Shown: positions 24,801 to 36,800 of the stretch, piece after piece
How the letters are laid out: each line of letters opens with the position of its first letter
Position numbering within the stretch: the stretch's first letter is position 1
NCBI RefSeq assembly: GCF_004798865.1
Contig: NW_025336481.1
Location: 17,454,934 to 17,518,933 of the forward strand
Direction: 5' to 3'
DNA length: 64,000 nt
From: Varanus komodoensis
Lineage: Eukaryota; Chordata; Lepidosauria; Squamata; Varanidae
Made by a program: the position numbers and the translations under genes
Notes under the pieces: generated by a model
What the model saw: the letters and a program-made list of their open reading frames with translations, nothing else
Told to the model about the DNA's origin: nothing
The model's database searches: none

Positions 24801-27800
24801 TTTTCAACAGGGCAAGTTGCAAAAATGGTAGGTGGGTTGCAAGCTCTGCCATTTGCTCTGGCAGCCCATTACCATCCCTTTGGATTAAAGGAAATTTAGT
24901 AGTTTGGGGCTGACACATTAAGCATGGAGTTAAACTTGTATGGACAGCAGCCCCTTCATCCAGCTTTTCAATAATTGGCCCCTTCACCCAAACATTCTTC
25001 ATCTCCAATTGCATCCTGATAAATACATTTGCAGCATTCACAATCACAGCAAGTAATACTGTGAGTTTTCCACCAGGCCCTGTGTTTTGCATGAATATGC
25101 CTGAAGGATGATCAGGCTGAAAATGGTAACTCTCCTCCATCTGCCATTTTCTTCCTTCTCAGTCCTCCAGCTGATATCCTAAGAGGTACCATGAGCAGCA
25201 ATGACGAGGAGGCAGCATTGATCTGCCTGGTCTTCTTATGGCTTGCCAGAGAGGCATTTGGGAGCCAGTGCCAGTTCAGTTGCACTCTTTGGCAAGCTTG
25301 AGTGAGAAAGCAGAGCACTAGAGGTATCCATTGCAGTGTGCAGGCACCACTGCCCAGCTGCGTCTCACCTCGCTGCTCACATGAGAGGGACAGCATGGGG
25401 GAACGTGCTGCAGCACGCAGCCTTCAACTGGGCATTGCTGGCCAGTGGAGTCTTGCCACACCTACACTCTTCTTCTAGCACCAACCATCTGACTGCTCAC
25501 CCCTACCTCAAATAAGATCTTGAGGGAGGGAGGCAGGAGGAGTGGGATCATCTGTGCCAGCTATGTCCAATGGGAGCTGTCAGTGGCACTCTCTACTTAG
25601 CCACTCAGCAAGTGTGCCAAGTGGCTCTGTGCTTCTGGTCTGAGTACTACACCAAATTGTGTTTTCCATTTCAGATGACACAACAAGCAATTGTGGTTCC
25701 AAGCAACCATAGAACACATAATTGGTTCTGCTCATGGCTATTCAAAACCAAGCAAACCACATGGAAATACCATGATGGGGTTTGGATGACATGACAGACA
25801 AAAAAAATTAAAAGCCATAATTGCTTGTCATATGAATGTGCCCATTGTTTGAATCATTTCAAAAGCATGCAAACAGCAAGAATGTTGTTTTTCCCAGTGC
25901 TTCTCAAATATGGATCAAATGGTACAAAACAGCAGCCAGTGTGAACTACTCAGTGTGTGTGTATATTCAAAAGCCTCTAAAGAGACTTTCTTTCCTGAAG
26001 TGATTCTTGCCTACTGTGGCTTAGTTTGGCCTGAATTTGACTTGTACATTTGATTTACTTTTAGGTGGGGAATCTTGGATTGCTCTTTATGCTCCTTTTT
26101 TTCATCTATGCTGCTCTAGGAGTGGAGCTTTTTGGGAAACTTGGTAAGTTTTCTAACACAGAGATGAGTCACACGAATGCAGGAATGGATAATTTCCACA
26201 GGGCACCACATTTCCAAATAACAGAAATGAATTTCTGATTATCTTAATCCTATTCAGAAATCTCAATAAGGTTATGGGATTTATCATGCGTGTCCTATTC
26301 CACAGAGTGCCACTGCATTTTGCAACAAATGCACAATCATTGTGGAAAATGCAGAATTCATATTACCACTCTTTTCAGCATCAGGAGGAACCCCTGATGG
26401 CCTATTCATGTCTGCTACATTCATGTCATGTGTCATTAAGGTTAACTTGATTAACTATTAAGATCCCTTGATCCCCCCACCACCACTTCTTTCCACTGGG
26501 GTAGTTTGTAGCAGTTTCAGATTGTTAAATGGTAATGCTACAGAAAGAAGTAGAGCTGTGTGTAAATGGCCTCATGAAATTCTCTACTCTGTTTCTGGAG
26601 AAACAATTAGGGGACATTTTGACAACATCTTCCACTTATTCAGGGCTGTGGATCATTAGTAACAGTAACTGATTCTTGTTCTATTTGACAAGTGTCAACA
26701 GTAGCCACCATTTTGCATCTTCCAAAGTCCTCCAGATATAGTGTCATTCCAGGGCATTACAGAAGAAATAAGGCAGCCACCATCCAAAAGACTGGTGGAG
26801 GACAGAGGATCCTGCAAGGTGGCCTTCTTTTTTACTAAGGAGATGCAAAAAAGATAAGAACAATCTCAGAACTTTTCTCAGGAAAAGATCCATAGAGCCA
26901 GCCATGTTAGTGTATTGCAGCAAAACAAACAAAGAGCTAATACATGTATTCTAGCATACATTTTCACTGACTGTAGCCTACTTTATCTGATGCACGGAGT
27001 ATTATGGAGAATTTTGGGGGTTTTAGAGAGTATACATGGTTTGTGGGTGTGGGGATTATAAATAGTAAGGTCAGAGTGAATTAAATGCAGAAATACTGCC
27101 CCCTGAGATCGGCAACAGAAGCCCTCCTCTGGGAACCCTCTGTGAAAGATGTTAGGAGACAGAGTACCCGGAGGAGGGCCTTCTCTGCAGTGGCGCCCTG
27201 TCTGTGGAATGCGCTCCCCAGAGAGGTCTGCCTGGTGCCGTCATTGTATGTTTTTCAGCGCCAGGTTAAGACCTTTTTATTTAATCAATATTTTAATAAG
27301 TTTTAATATCAAATTTTATTATTGTATTTTATTAATTGCAGCCAGAGTGGGTCATCAATTTATTTATGCTGTTAGCCGTCCAGAGACGTTAGTAATTGGA
27401 CGGCATACAAATTTTATAAATAAATGAAAAAATACAGTAACAATCATTCACAGTGCCATTGTTGTTGTTGATGCAATTATCTTGGTGCTAAGTATTCCAA
27501 TTGACAAGTGCAGGGTGATAAAAAATCCTTTGTCTTAATTCTAACTTCTGTCAATAGAATTGAACCACTTGACAAATTCTTAACAAATTTTAATTCAAAT
27601 TTCTCTTTGAAGTTTATTTGTTACCCAGTGGCCACTTTAAGGTCAGTGGCAGAGTCTCCTGGAATGCCAAGGAGTTATCCTAGTTTTTCTAATGCTCCTG
27701 ATTTTCTGTAAGCCTCGCTTTTTCCCCTTCAGCTGTCCTTCTTTCTGTTTATCCTACTCCATAAAGTACCATGCACATGTAGAAGTATAGGAAGGTCAAG

Positions 27801-30800
27801 ATCATCCAAGCCAAGGTCAAGATCACCCAAACTATTGTATTTCCAATCACAATGTATGGGTATGGCTGGACAATGAAGGAAGCTGGCAGGGGGAAAATCA
27901 TGTGTTCAAAACATGGTACTGGAGGAGAGCTTTGCAAATACTTTGGACAGAGAGAAAGACAAAACTAGAAGTGGGTCCTAGATGAAATTAAGCCATTGCT
28001 TTCCCTAGAAGCAAAAATGACAAAACTGAGGATGTCATACTTTGGGCACATCATGAGAAAGCAAGATTCACTGGAGAAAACAATCATGTTAGGGAAAGTT
28101 GAAGGCAGAAGATGAAAGAGAAGACCAAATATGAGATAGACTGAATCCATAAAGGGTGTCACAGCTTGAACTTGGGAGAGCTGAATGGAGCTGTCATGGA
28201 CAGGACATTTTGGAGGGCTTTCATTCATAGTTTTCGTAAGTCAGAGACATAACATAACAACAGCAGTGATGAGGAGGAGGAGGAGGAGGAGGAGGGAGGA
28301 GATATCACATTATTGTTGTTAACATGGATTTATTATAATAGTGTATATGGTACTTTATACAATATAATACTTATCTTCATAATTACATAATTATGTACAT
28401 ACAGCCCTGCTGTAGATCTTTAGGGAACCCCATTACTTTTTCTGTTTATTCTTAACTGTTATAGTCTCCAGATCTTGAAACAGGTTAGGGTTAACAGGTT
28501 ATTCAACATTTTCAATTGAACACTATGTTTTCAGCCAGGATATCCATCTAGGTTATCAGTGTCACAATACTGGAAAGCTTAAATAAACTCAGTTTATTAT
28601 CTTTTTAGGGTGCAATCCTAAGCATGTTTAGCCAGAAAAAGCCCTGCAACTTGCAGCATTACTCAACCAGCCATGTTGGATGGGAAACAGAGAGAATTGC
28701 AGAACATTTTTCTCCCCAAACAGGCATAGGATTGTACCCTTAAAGAACTCTGAATTGCTCTGGATTTCCTTCAATGCCCCAGTCAGTCAGCTAATCTTAC
28801 ATTCACGCTGTTGCTTCAGTCCAAATTGGATGGGCTGGGGCGATACCTCCCACTCCTGACAAGCACCCAGGCCTTTCATTCCTCTCATGTCTTTCCATTT
28901 GCAAACGACAGCAGCCACAGGAGAAGTGGATGTAGCACAGAATAGGAAGGGATGAAAGAGAGTTTCCTCAGCAGCCAGGCAACTAGCTCTTCCTTCTTTT
29001 CCTGTGCCAGGCTGCAGTCTGCACAGTGTGGTACAGAAAGAGAGTTATTCAATTGTCTAGGTCAGAGGTACAGAACCCAGTGTCCTCCAGATGTTTTGGA
29101 AGGCACCAGGTGGCCTACCATGGTCTAAGCAATTGGGCAGCAGTCTCCTCCCTTGCCATGATCCAGCATCTCGAAGATAACATTAGAAAAAGGAAAGGCA
29201 GTTGCCTTGGCAACTGGGCAAGGGTTCTCATGTTTTGCTGTACAGCAGAGTCACCAGTTGGCAAGTCAGTGGACAAGTGCTCTTTCACCGTGCTGAAGCA
29301 CAAGAGGAGAGAGGAGTATCCTCCTCGTTTCCTAAGCAGCAAGCGGACATGCCTCCTTCACCCTGCTGTAGTCCACTGGGCAAACTCCCCCCATCTCCAA
29401 AGCTTCCATGTATTAACAAAGGACAGTCAAACTTTGCAGCCTACAGATGAGACTGCAAAGCTATGGTGGAAATTTCAATTAATCTCTAGTTTACGCCTGA
29501 GGAAGAACATATTCTCAGAAATCTTAATTCCAGAAGACTTTCTCAAGGCCAAGAGCATTGAAGTACATGTGTCATTTATATCTCAAATGTGTATCTCACC
29601 CGTTGGCTAAGGTGCTCAGAATCACACAGAAGCCCTGGAAGGATATAATTGACTTGTCTAAAATGATGCAGTAAACTTTATAACTGAAGAAGATTTGAAA
29701 CTCGGCTTCCCACAATAGATTGCTGGTCACAACTTTTATACATTTTAGAAAGAGAGCTTTTATAGATTATTCTATTGTCTATGGTTTGTTAAGAAGTGGT
29801 TTCTGTACCAAAAAGAGTTTTTATTTTAGAATTCCAGAAAAATTTAATGGAGGAGACAGAGCAAGAGTGGGATGCTGACTTAATGACATGGTTGTGATTA
29901 GAGATGCAAAGATGAGGCCAAAATCTACCTCCTGTGCTCACCAAACTTCTTTCCCATGTTCAGTGCTGGCCAGGAAGATCAAGGTGGCAAATGCTTGGGC
30001 ATGCTAGTGGTGTCCTTGCACGAAGTATGCAAAGTACATAATTTTTATGTAATGCCCCTAAGTTGCATGTGCAGAAGCAGAACCCCAGTTGCACTGTGGG
30101 TGCACAGATGGTGCTTACAAGCTGGCCTTGGAAACTTTACTCATTTCCTGCCAGATGCCCATGTGAATGCTTGGCATTAGGAGGAATTGGGACAGAGGGA
30201 AAGGAGCCCAGCTGAGGGAACTGAGGAAATCTGATGGATTCCCACCACCCCACAAACTAAATTTCTGACCTTCAGTAGTTGTGCCCATGCTTTCTGGAAT
30301 TATTAGGTTGAAGCACTGAGCTCCTTGTAGTATATAGTACCTCACTGCAACACTTGAACAGGCGTTGTATAAAGTTGTAGCTGGGAATTGGTTAATATCA
30401 GGTCAACTAGAAATTTAAACATTTATTTTGTCAGTCTTGCTGGCACCAACATCTGGCTCCAGCACATTTGCCAACTACTGCCTGTGTAAGCTATTAGTCC
30501 ATTAATTTTAAAGGTGATGCAGAAACAGCATTTTTGCAGTGTAGGATCCAAAGACAGTAAAGAAATTTATATCTGGTCCTTTCAAATAATAAAAGAAGAT
30601 GGGCCATTGGATGGGCCTAAACGGCTTGGGTCCTGGTTACCTGAAGGAGTGCTTACATCCATATACGCCTGCCCGCCCGCCCGCCCCTTGAGATCTGCAG
30701 GAGAGGCCCTTCTCCGGGATCCCTCCGTGAAAGAAATTAGGAGGGTAGGTACTCGGAGGAGGGCTTTCTCTGTGGTGGCGCCCAATCTATGGAATGCGCT

Positions 30801-33800
30801 CCCCAGAGAGGTCCTCCTGGCGCCGCCGTCATTTGTTTTTCGGTGCCAGGCAACGACCTTTTTATTTAAGCATCATTTTAATTGTTAATATTATTCGCTT
30901 ATTTTATCTGGCCAGGGCGACTTATTTTATATTGTTATCTCTTGTATTTTAATTTATGTTGTGTGCCGCCCCGAGGCTTCGGCGAATGGGGCGGCATAGA
31001 AATGTTTTAATAAATAAATAAATAACTAGTGGCTGACATTAAATATTGCAGGAACATGTTGGTTTTCAGGCGGTAATCAGATTTTGGTCATTTCAGACTC
31101 CTCAGTTTGTTTGTCAATAACACTGTGTAAAAGCTATTTCTATGTGGGTTTAGATATAATGTCAGAATCATTAGAGCCTTCTCTGCTATGCTGTAATACA
31201 GCCATTTGTTTTTTCACTAATAAATCCCTTCTTTCCAGTATGCAATGACGATAACCCTTGTGAGGGTATGAGCCGTCATGCCACCTTTGAGAATTTTGGG
31301 ATGGCTTTCCTGACACTTTTCCAGGTTTCAACTGGTGACAATTGGAATGGAATCATGAAGGTAACTTGGGCCACTAATGGAAACACCTCTCATGCCCCAG
31401 GAAGCAGTATCCTGAAACAGAAGTAGTTCCACATTTTGTGCATATGTGTGAGTTGTGGGGAGGGAAAGGAAGGGAGGGGAAGGATATTGTTAGGAACAAC
31501 TGGCGAGCTTCAAGTATCTGGATAATGAGGAAAGGCCGTATATATTCTGTGGTAATTCTGCAATAATTCAGCAGCTTTCTGGTGGGGGGATATGGAAGAA
31601 AATGTGAGGATTGAGGAAGATTTCGGGCATCCAGTCTGTGGCCATCAATATATAGATATGACAAGAAGTGTTGGGACTTTATTGAGTAGTTGAGCAGATC
31701 TTGCATCTTGGGACCATCAGTGGAATTTCAGCATATTCTTAGATCTTGTGTGGGATCTGAATTCCTGAAGCAAGAAGAAAGGACAAAGAGTTGGGAGAGC
31801 CCTGGCATCAGCCAATGTGATTATTCTGCTTGCCGCATTAAGCCTATTGCCATTTGGTCCTATAAGCATTAATTGGGGCAGTGCAAATGTGTCCCTTGTG
31901 AAATGGGCTTGTTCCATTACTACATTAAAGCTAAGCAAAGATGCACCACCTTAACAGAAAGTAGGTGCAGAATAGTGTACAATTATGAAATTGGATCAGG
32001 CTCTTTGAGATAGACTTTGTATGGCCAATGCTCATGAGCCCTACCTAGTTCCTTTCATAGAAGTTCATCCATTCACATAATCATCTTCTCCACTGACAAG
32101 TTATATTATAGTCCAACAATAACAACTGGGTCAGGAAAGAATGACAAAGACTCTTGTCACCTAAATGAGTAGCATTTCATGCTGAATCCCCAGTCCTATG
32201 AAATATATTTCTCAAAGGAGAGCATTCTTCAATAGTGTATTGGGGCAGAAAAACAAAGTTTGCAGCAGTGCTTCCCATTCATATATGATGGAATGAAGAG
32301 ATAGCCCATTTGAGCATTAACTGTGTCTGACTTTTGGCTCATACACTAGAAATATATGCCCGCCTGCCCCCTGAGATCTGTGGGAGAGGCCCTTCTCCGG
32401 GAACCCTCTGTGAAGGAAATTAGGAGGGTGGGTACTCGGAGGAGGGCTTTCTCTGCGGTGGCGCCCAATCTATGGAATGCGCTCCCCAGAGAGGTCNNNN
32501 NNNNNNNNNNNNNNNNNNNNNNNNNNNNNNNNNNNNNNNNNNNNNNNNNNNNNNNNNNNNNNNNNNNNNNNNNNNNNNNNNNNNNNNNNNNNNNNNGACC
32601 TTTTTATTCAAATGTCATTTTAATTGTTAATAGTATTTATTCATTTTATTCTTTGGCCAGGGCGACTTAATTTATACTGTTAATTTATATTATTTTAAGG
32701 AAGTTTATTTATGTTTGTGAGCCGCCCCGAGGCTTCGGCGAATGGGGCGGCATAGAAGTTTCCTAAACAAACGAACAAACAAACAAACACCAGGCTAAAT
32801 AAATAAATAAATAAATACCAGTCTACTTGATAGATTTCCTGTGCTTCCAGGAAGCTCTAGAATTAGGGAAAAAGGCAGAGGTCAGTGATGAGAAACATTA
32901 AGGGCACAATCCAAGACAGGAAAAAGTCTTATAACTCCCAGCATTCCTCACCTAGTGTGCCCCTTAAAAGGTCCAAGTCCTACCTAGCACCTCTGTTGAT
33001 GCATTTTGTCTGAGGGAACAACCATATTTGCTGTTATTACTTCAGCTTATTCTCTCTTCCTCTTTCTCTGTGTATGTGTGTTGGGGTTGGGATTCTGTTT
33101 TGTTTTGTTTTGTTTTGTTTTGTTTTGTTTTGTTTGTTTGTTTGTTTGTTTCCTTTTTTTGCCTAACTTACTCCTCAAGGACACACTGCGCGACTGCAGC
33201 CATGATGACCGGAGTTGCCTCAGCAACCTGCAGTTCATCTCACCACTCTACTTTGTCAGCTTCGTGCTCACAGCTCAGTTTGTCCTCATCAATGTAGTAG
33301 TGGCTGTGCTCATGAAACACCTAGATGACAGCAACAAGGAAGCGCAAGAAGATGCAGAAATGGATGCCGAGATTGAGCTTGAAATGGCACATGGGCTCTG
33401 TCCTCGTGGTTCTAGCTCACTGAACCCTGGACAAGATGGAGGAGGTGGGAGAATGGACCCTGAAGGACACCTGTGCATGACATGTTACTCTCCTGCACAG
33501 GTAGGTGTAGGTTTTTTGCCTTCAAGAGAGTCTTTGGCACATTGAAGTGGGGAGAAGAAGGGCAGCATAGGTAGGGCCTGATGATGGCAATCCACCTGTT
33601 TTAACAACACATGACTAGCTTGAATGCCACACTAGACTGGATGTTCTGGTACCTTGGCAGAGTCACATGAAGTCAGAACCTGGAACAGCAAGGGGTACTC
33701 TGCAGGAATGAGGTCAGGGCTCTGTGATAACTTAAAGAGTAGAATGCAAAGGGATACTATGATGAGGCAGGATTAAGATGCCTTAGTGGAGGTACATAAG

Positions 33801-36800
33801 AAAAGCACAGGGGGTTCTGCAGGACAAAGGAACACTTGCAAAGCTGGATAGGAAGCATTCACAATGACTCTCTGCACATTGTCAGTTAGCCATGTTAGTC
33901 CTTCCTTTTTGCATCCTCATATAGGAACACATTCTTCAGCCTTACCCCTGTAAGATCACACACCCCTGATAGGTTTCTGGATATTAATGCCACATGCAAA
34001 GTTAACTGTATGAATGCAGGTGGCAGAAGATGAAACCAATTCACACAGAAAACACTGAAACAAACAAGAACATGGAGTTCTCAAAATAATTTCTCCCATC
34101 CTCCCCCCTTTCTTGTCCCCTAGGAGAACTTATGGCTGGACAGTGTCTCTTTAATTATTAAGGACTCCTTCGACGGGGAGTTAATGATCATCGATAACCT
34201 ATCGGGCTCCGTCTTCCATCATTACTCCTCGCCGGCCATGTGCGAGAAGTGTAACCATGACAAGCAAGAGGTAACCTGCGTGCGAGGATATCGGAGGGGG
34301 ACCCCCCATGTGTGAGACCACATCCACACACATGCTGTAGGCACTTGAGATCTCCCTTGGATGGTCTCCTGGTTGAGTTAGACAGAAGCCTTGAGTTTTG
34401 ATATCAACGTGCATCCCCAAAGTGATTTCTTTCACAGTAGGAAAGACATAATTGGTTGGAAGAATGAGTAGAAAAACAGCTGGAGCAACAAGAATGATAG
34501 AAAAGAATGTGGAGTTATGTGGAGAAAGGGGGAATCATCATTATGGAGACCCAGTGTTAGCTCCTCAGGAGAGAAGGTGTTCAGTTTTGCACTTTGAAGA
34601 GAGAAGATTGTGGGAAGAGTACAATGTATTGTCTCATAGCTTTCAAGGTTCAGCTATCATTTCAGCAATGCATTGGAATCATGTGCCTAGTTATAAGCAC
34701 AGCTTTTCTTAATGCCTATTGCAGTTGATTATATTGAGGTGCTTTGTTCAGCATGTGCTTAAGTGGTTACTGGTATCTACACAGCCAAGCTTCTAAAACA
34801 AGTAGTTTGAATTAAAATAAATTTTAATCTTGTATTTGAATGATGTCGCATGCCATCTGGCTCTGTCTAGCTGTGAATGCTTCAGGTGTTCTGTATGATG
34901 GAAGTTGCTAATGGAAGGCATAGGAACTGACTACTATGGGAGAAATTGGATTTCTAATCCAGATGCTAGTGTTTGTTGTATGTAACTGCAGGTCAGGGAG
35001 AGGTCAAGAACGCATGTCATTCTTGCATATCACAAGTAACACAACCATTCATTGTCATCCCTCTCCAATTCATTTAAATGTTTTTAATTGTATGGCTTTC
35101 TAAGAGTCAGAGAAGTCCACTATAATGTTCACAAGTCAAGATTTTCATTTGTCAATTGCTGACATGTCTATCCAGGAAGAAGACTAGATTTGCCTCATGT
35201 TCCTGAGCAAGGGTCCTAGAGTTTGTAATTTGTATTTTTTTAAAAAAAACACACACACATAACACTTTTCTTAGATCATATTGGTTCTTGTACTCATTAT
35301 AATTGGCAGCTGAGACATTTTGTTTTGTATTTTTTTAAAAAAATTGCAACAGCAACTTATAGACATTGTAATCATATATACTGTAAGCAGTTGTTTACAG
35401 AAAACCATAAAGTTTACTGCCCTAAGTCTAAATTAATAGTTAATAAGCCATTTGTTATTTCATCTTCATTAATCACATTATTGGTCAATGCAGTGATGCT
35501 AGTATAAAAAGCTGCAGGGAATCACTCAAAACATGAATTTTAGTCTATGTACTGTGGAGGACTCATAATACTTATGGCCAAAAAAATAATGTGCATCATA
35601 TTATGGAGATTTACACCCATTTTCAAACAAAGATGTCATCTCCATGTAACGTACAGAGGACCACTTATCTATGCCCAACATTATGTGGCTTGCACACAAA
35701 TATTACCATGACATTTCAAACTGAAGGTTGGCTTGAATTGTACAAACAGCCCAAACAGTTGCTTATGGTGACAGTATTTTTTAAAGCAGTGTACCATCCA
35801 TGAAACAAAAAAGCCTCCTAGGACATCCAGGTAGATTTCAATATGCTATAGAGTACCCAATGAACAAATGTATCATAATCTTTATTTAACATCAATCAAG
35901 TAAATGTCATTCATCATTCTGATAAAGGGTCACCCAGTATCATTAAGTGATCTTATCTATGCTAAGCCATCATTGGTTCTCTCTTATGATTAATTAAGAC
36001 ATAACACATTTTCTCATCTCACTAAGCTCTTTGCTTTTTTCATGGCATTACTCTAATTTCATTATCTGTCTTTGTGAGTTTTGCATACGTGCTGTAGCAA
36101 TGCACAGAGTAGTTAATTGGCGTTGTATGGTTTGTCACTACATGCTAGAGACTAGTAGCCTGAAGCATAATGTTTTTCTCTTTATAATTAGGTGCTTCTT
36201 TTGTGCTGGATTTCAGTTGAAAGGGTTGCCACCTTTTGCAAAGCAACAGTAAAACAAAGGTTAACTGTTCTAGCATTTGTAATCCCAGGGACTTTAAAAA
36301 GTTATCAACCAGGCAGCATTGTTTTACAGCATTTTGTAGATACAGGGTTAGATCCAGAATCTGCCTTCCACAAAAGGAGGACTACAATTGCAGAATGTGC
36401 CTCTGTCCAATTTTAGGACATCCTCCCTCACCCAGTTCAGCAAGGCCCCTTACTTCTCGGTGTAGCTTGTTCAGAGGACTGGAGAAGGGGGCAATGGAGT
36501 CCACTTTTGCTGGCCTAGTTGCACATACCCAAATCTGGATCCAACCCATAGTATCCACAATCCCAGACAGGCAGAGTTAAGGGTGTTTTCATATGAACTT
36601 TGGTTATGAGTGTGATAGTTGACGAAACACATGAGTGGTTCGTACAAAGATTCTGTTTTCTTTATGTGTGTAGATATTGTGACTGATAGCTGTGTTTTAT
36701 GTTAATGTGGTGTAACTGTGGCTTTTCTTTCTTTTCCTTTTTAAATGTTTAGATCACTGGTGGTGGTTGTGTTTGGCATACATTATATATTACATTGGAC

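Larger units (their letters stand above)
11996..26064 (+). other. CACNA1I: CACNA1I intron 6 (14.1 kb)
   Basis: The largest intron here and a host for insertions: palindromic repeats (12529, 14183), an L2 tail with microsatellite (13183-13282), a SINE (14541-14733), a DIRS-type fossil (15420-16525), a full-length BovB LINE (16570-19726), G11 near 20563, an old repeat (about 21090-21960) and a MITE-like inverted repeat (25667-25839). The stretches 19740-21090, 21960-25660 and 25840-26060 show no feature I recognise. Confidence 0.75.
26144..31238 (+). other. CACNA1I: CACNA1I intron 7 (5.1 kb)
   Basis: Holds L2 fragments (27085-27427, 30590-31023), an old RTE fragment (27790-28260), a (GAG)n run (28271-28300) and a palindromic repeat (28613-28741). 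A 194-codon open frame at 29026-29610 shows no family resemblance and is not annotated as a gene. The rest is unassigned. Confidence 0.7.
31361..33179 (+). other. CACNA1I: CACNA1I intron 8 (1.8 kb)
   Basis: Holds an L2 fragment interrupted by an assembly gap (32345-32818) and a (TTTTG)n/(TTTG)n tract (33096-33150) just before the next exon. No gene-like content. Confidence 0.75.

Noticed and set aside
29075-29170. Interspersed repeat beginning tcctccagatgttttgg
   Set aside because: The first 20 bases resemble a common lizard repeat, but the similarity does not continue, so I could not support a boundary or family.
29026-29610. 194-codon plus-strand open frame in intron 7
   Set aside because: No family resemblance, no initiation or splice context, and it lies wholly within an intron; it may include a decayed repeat.
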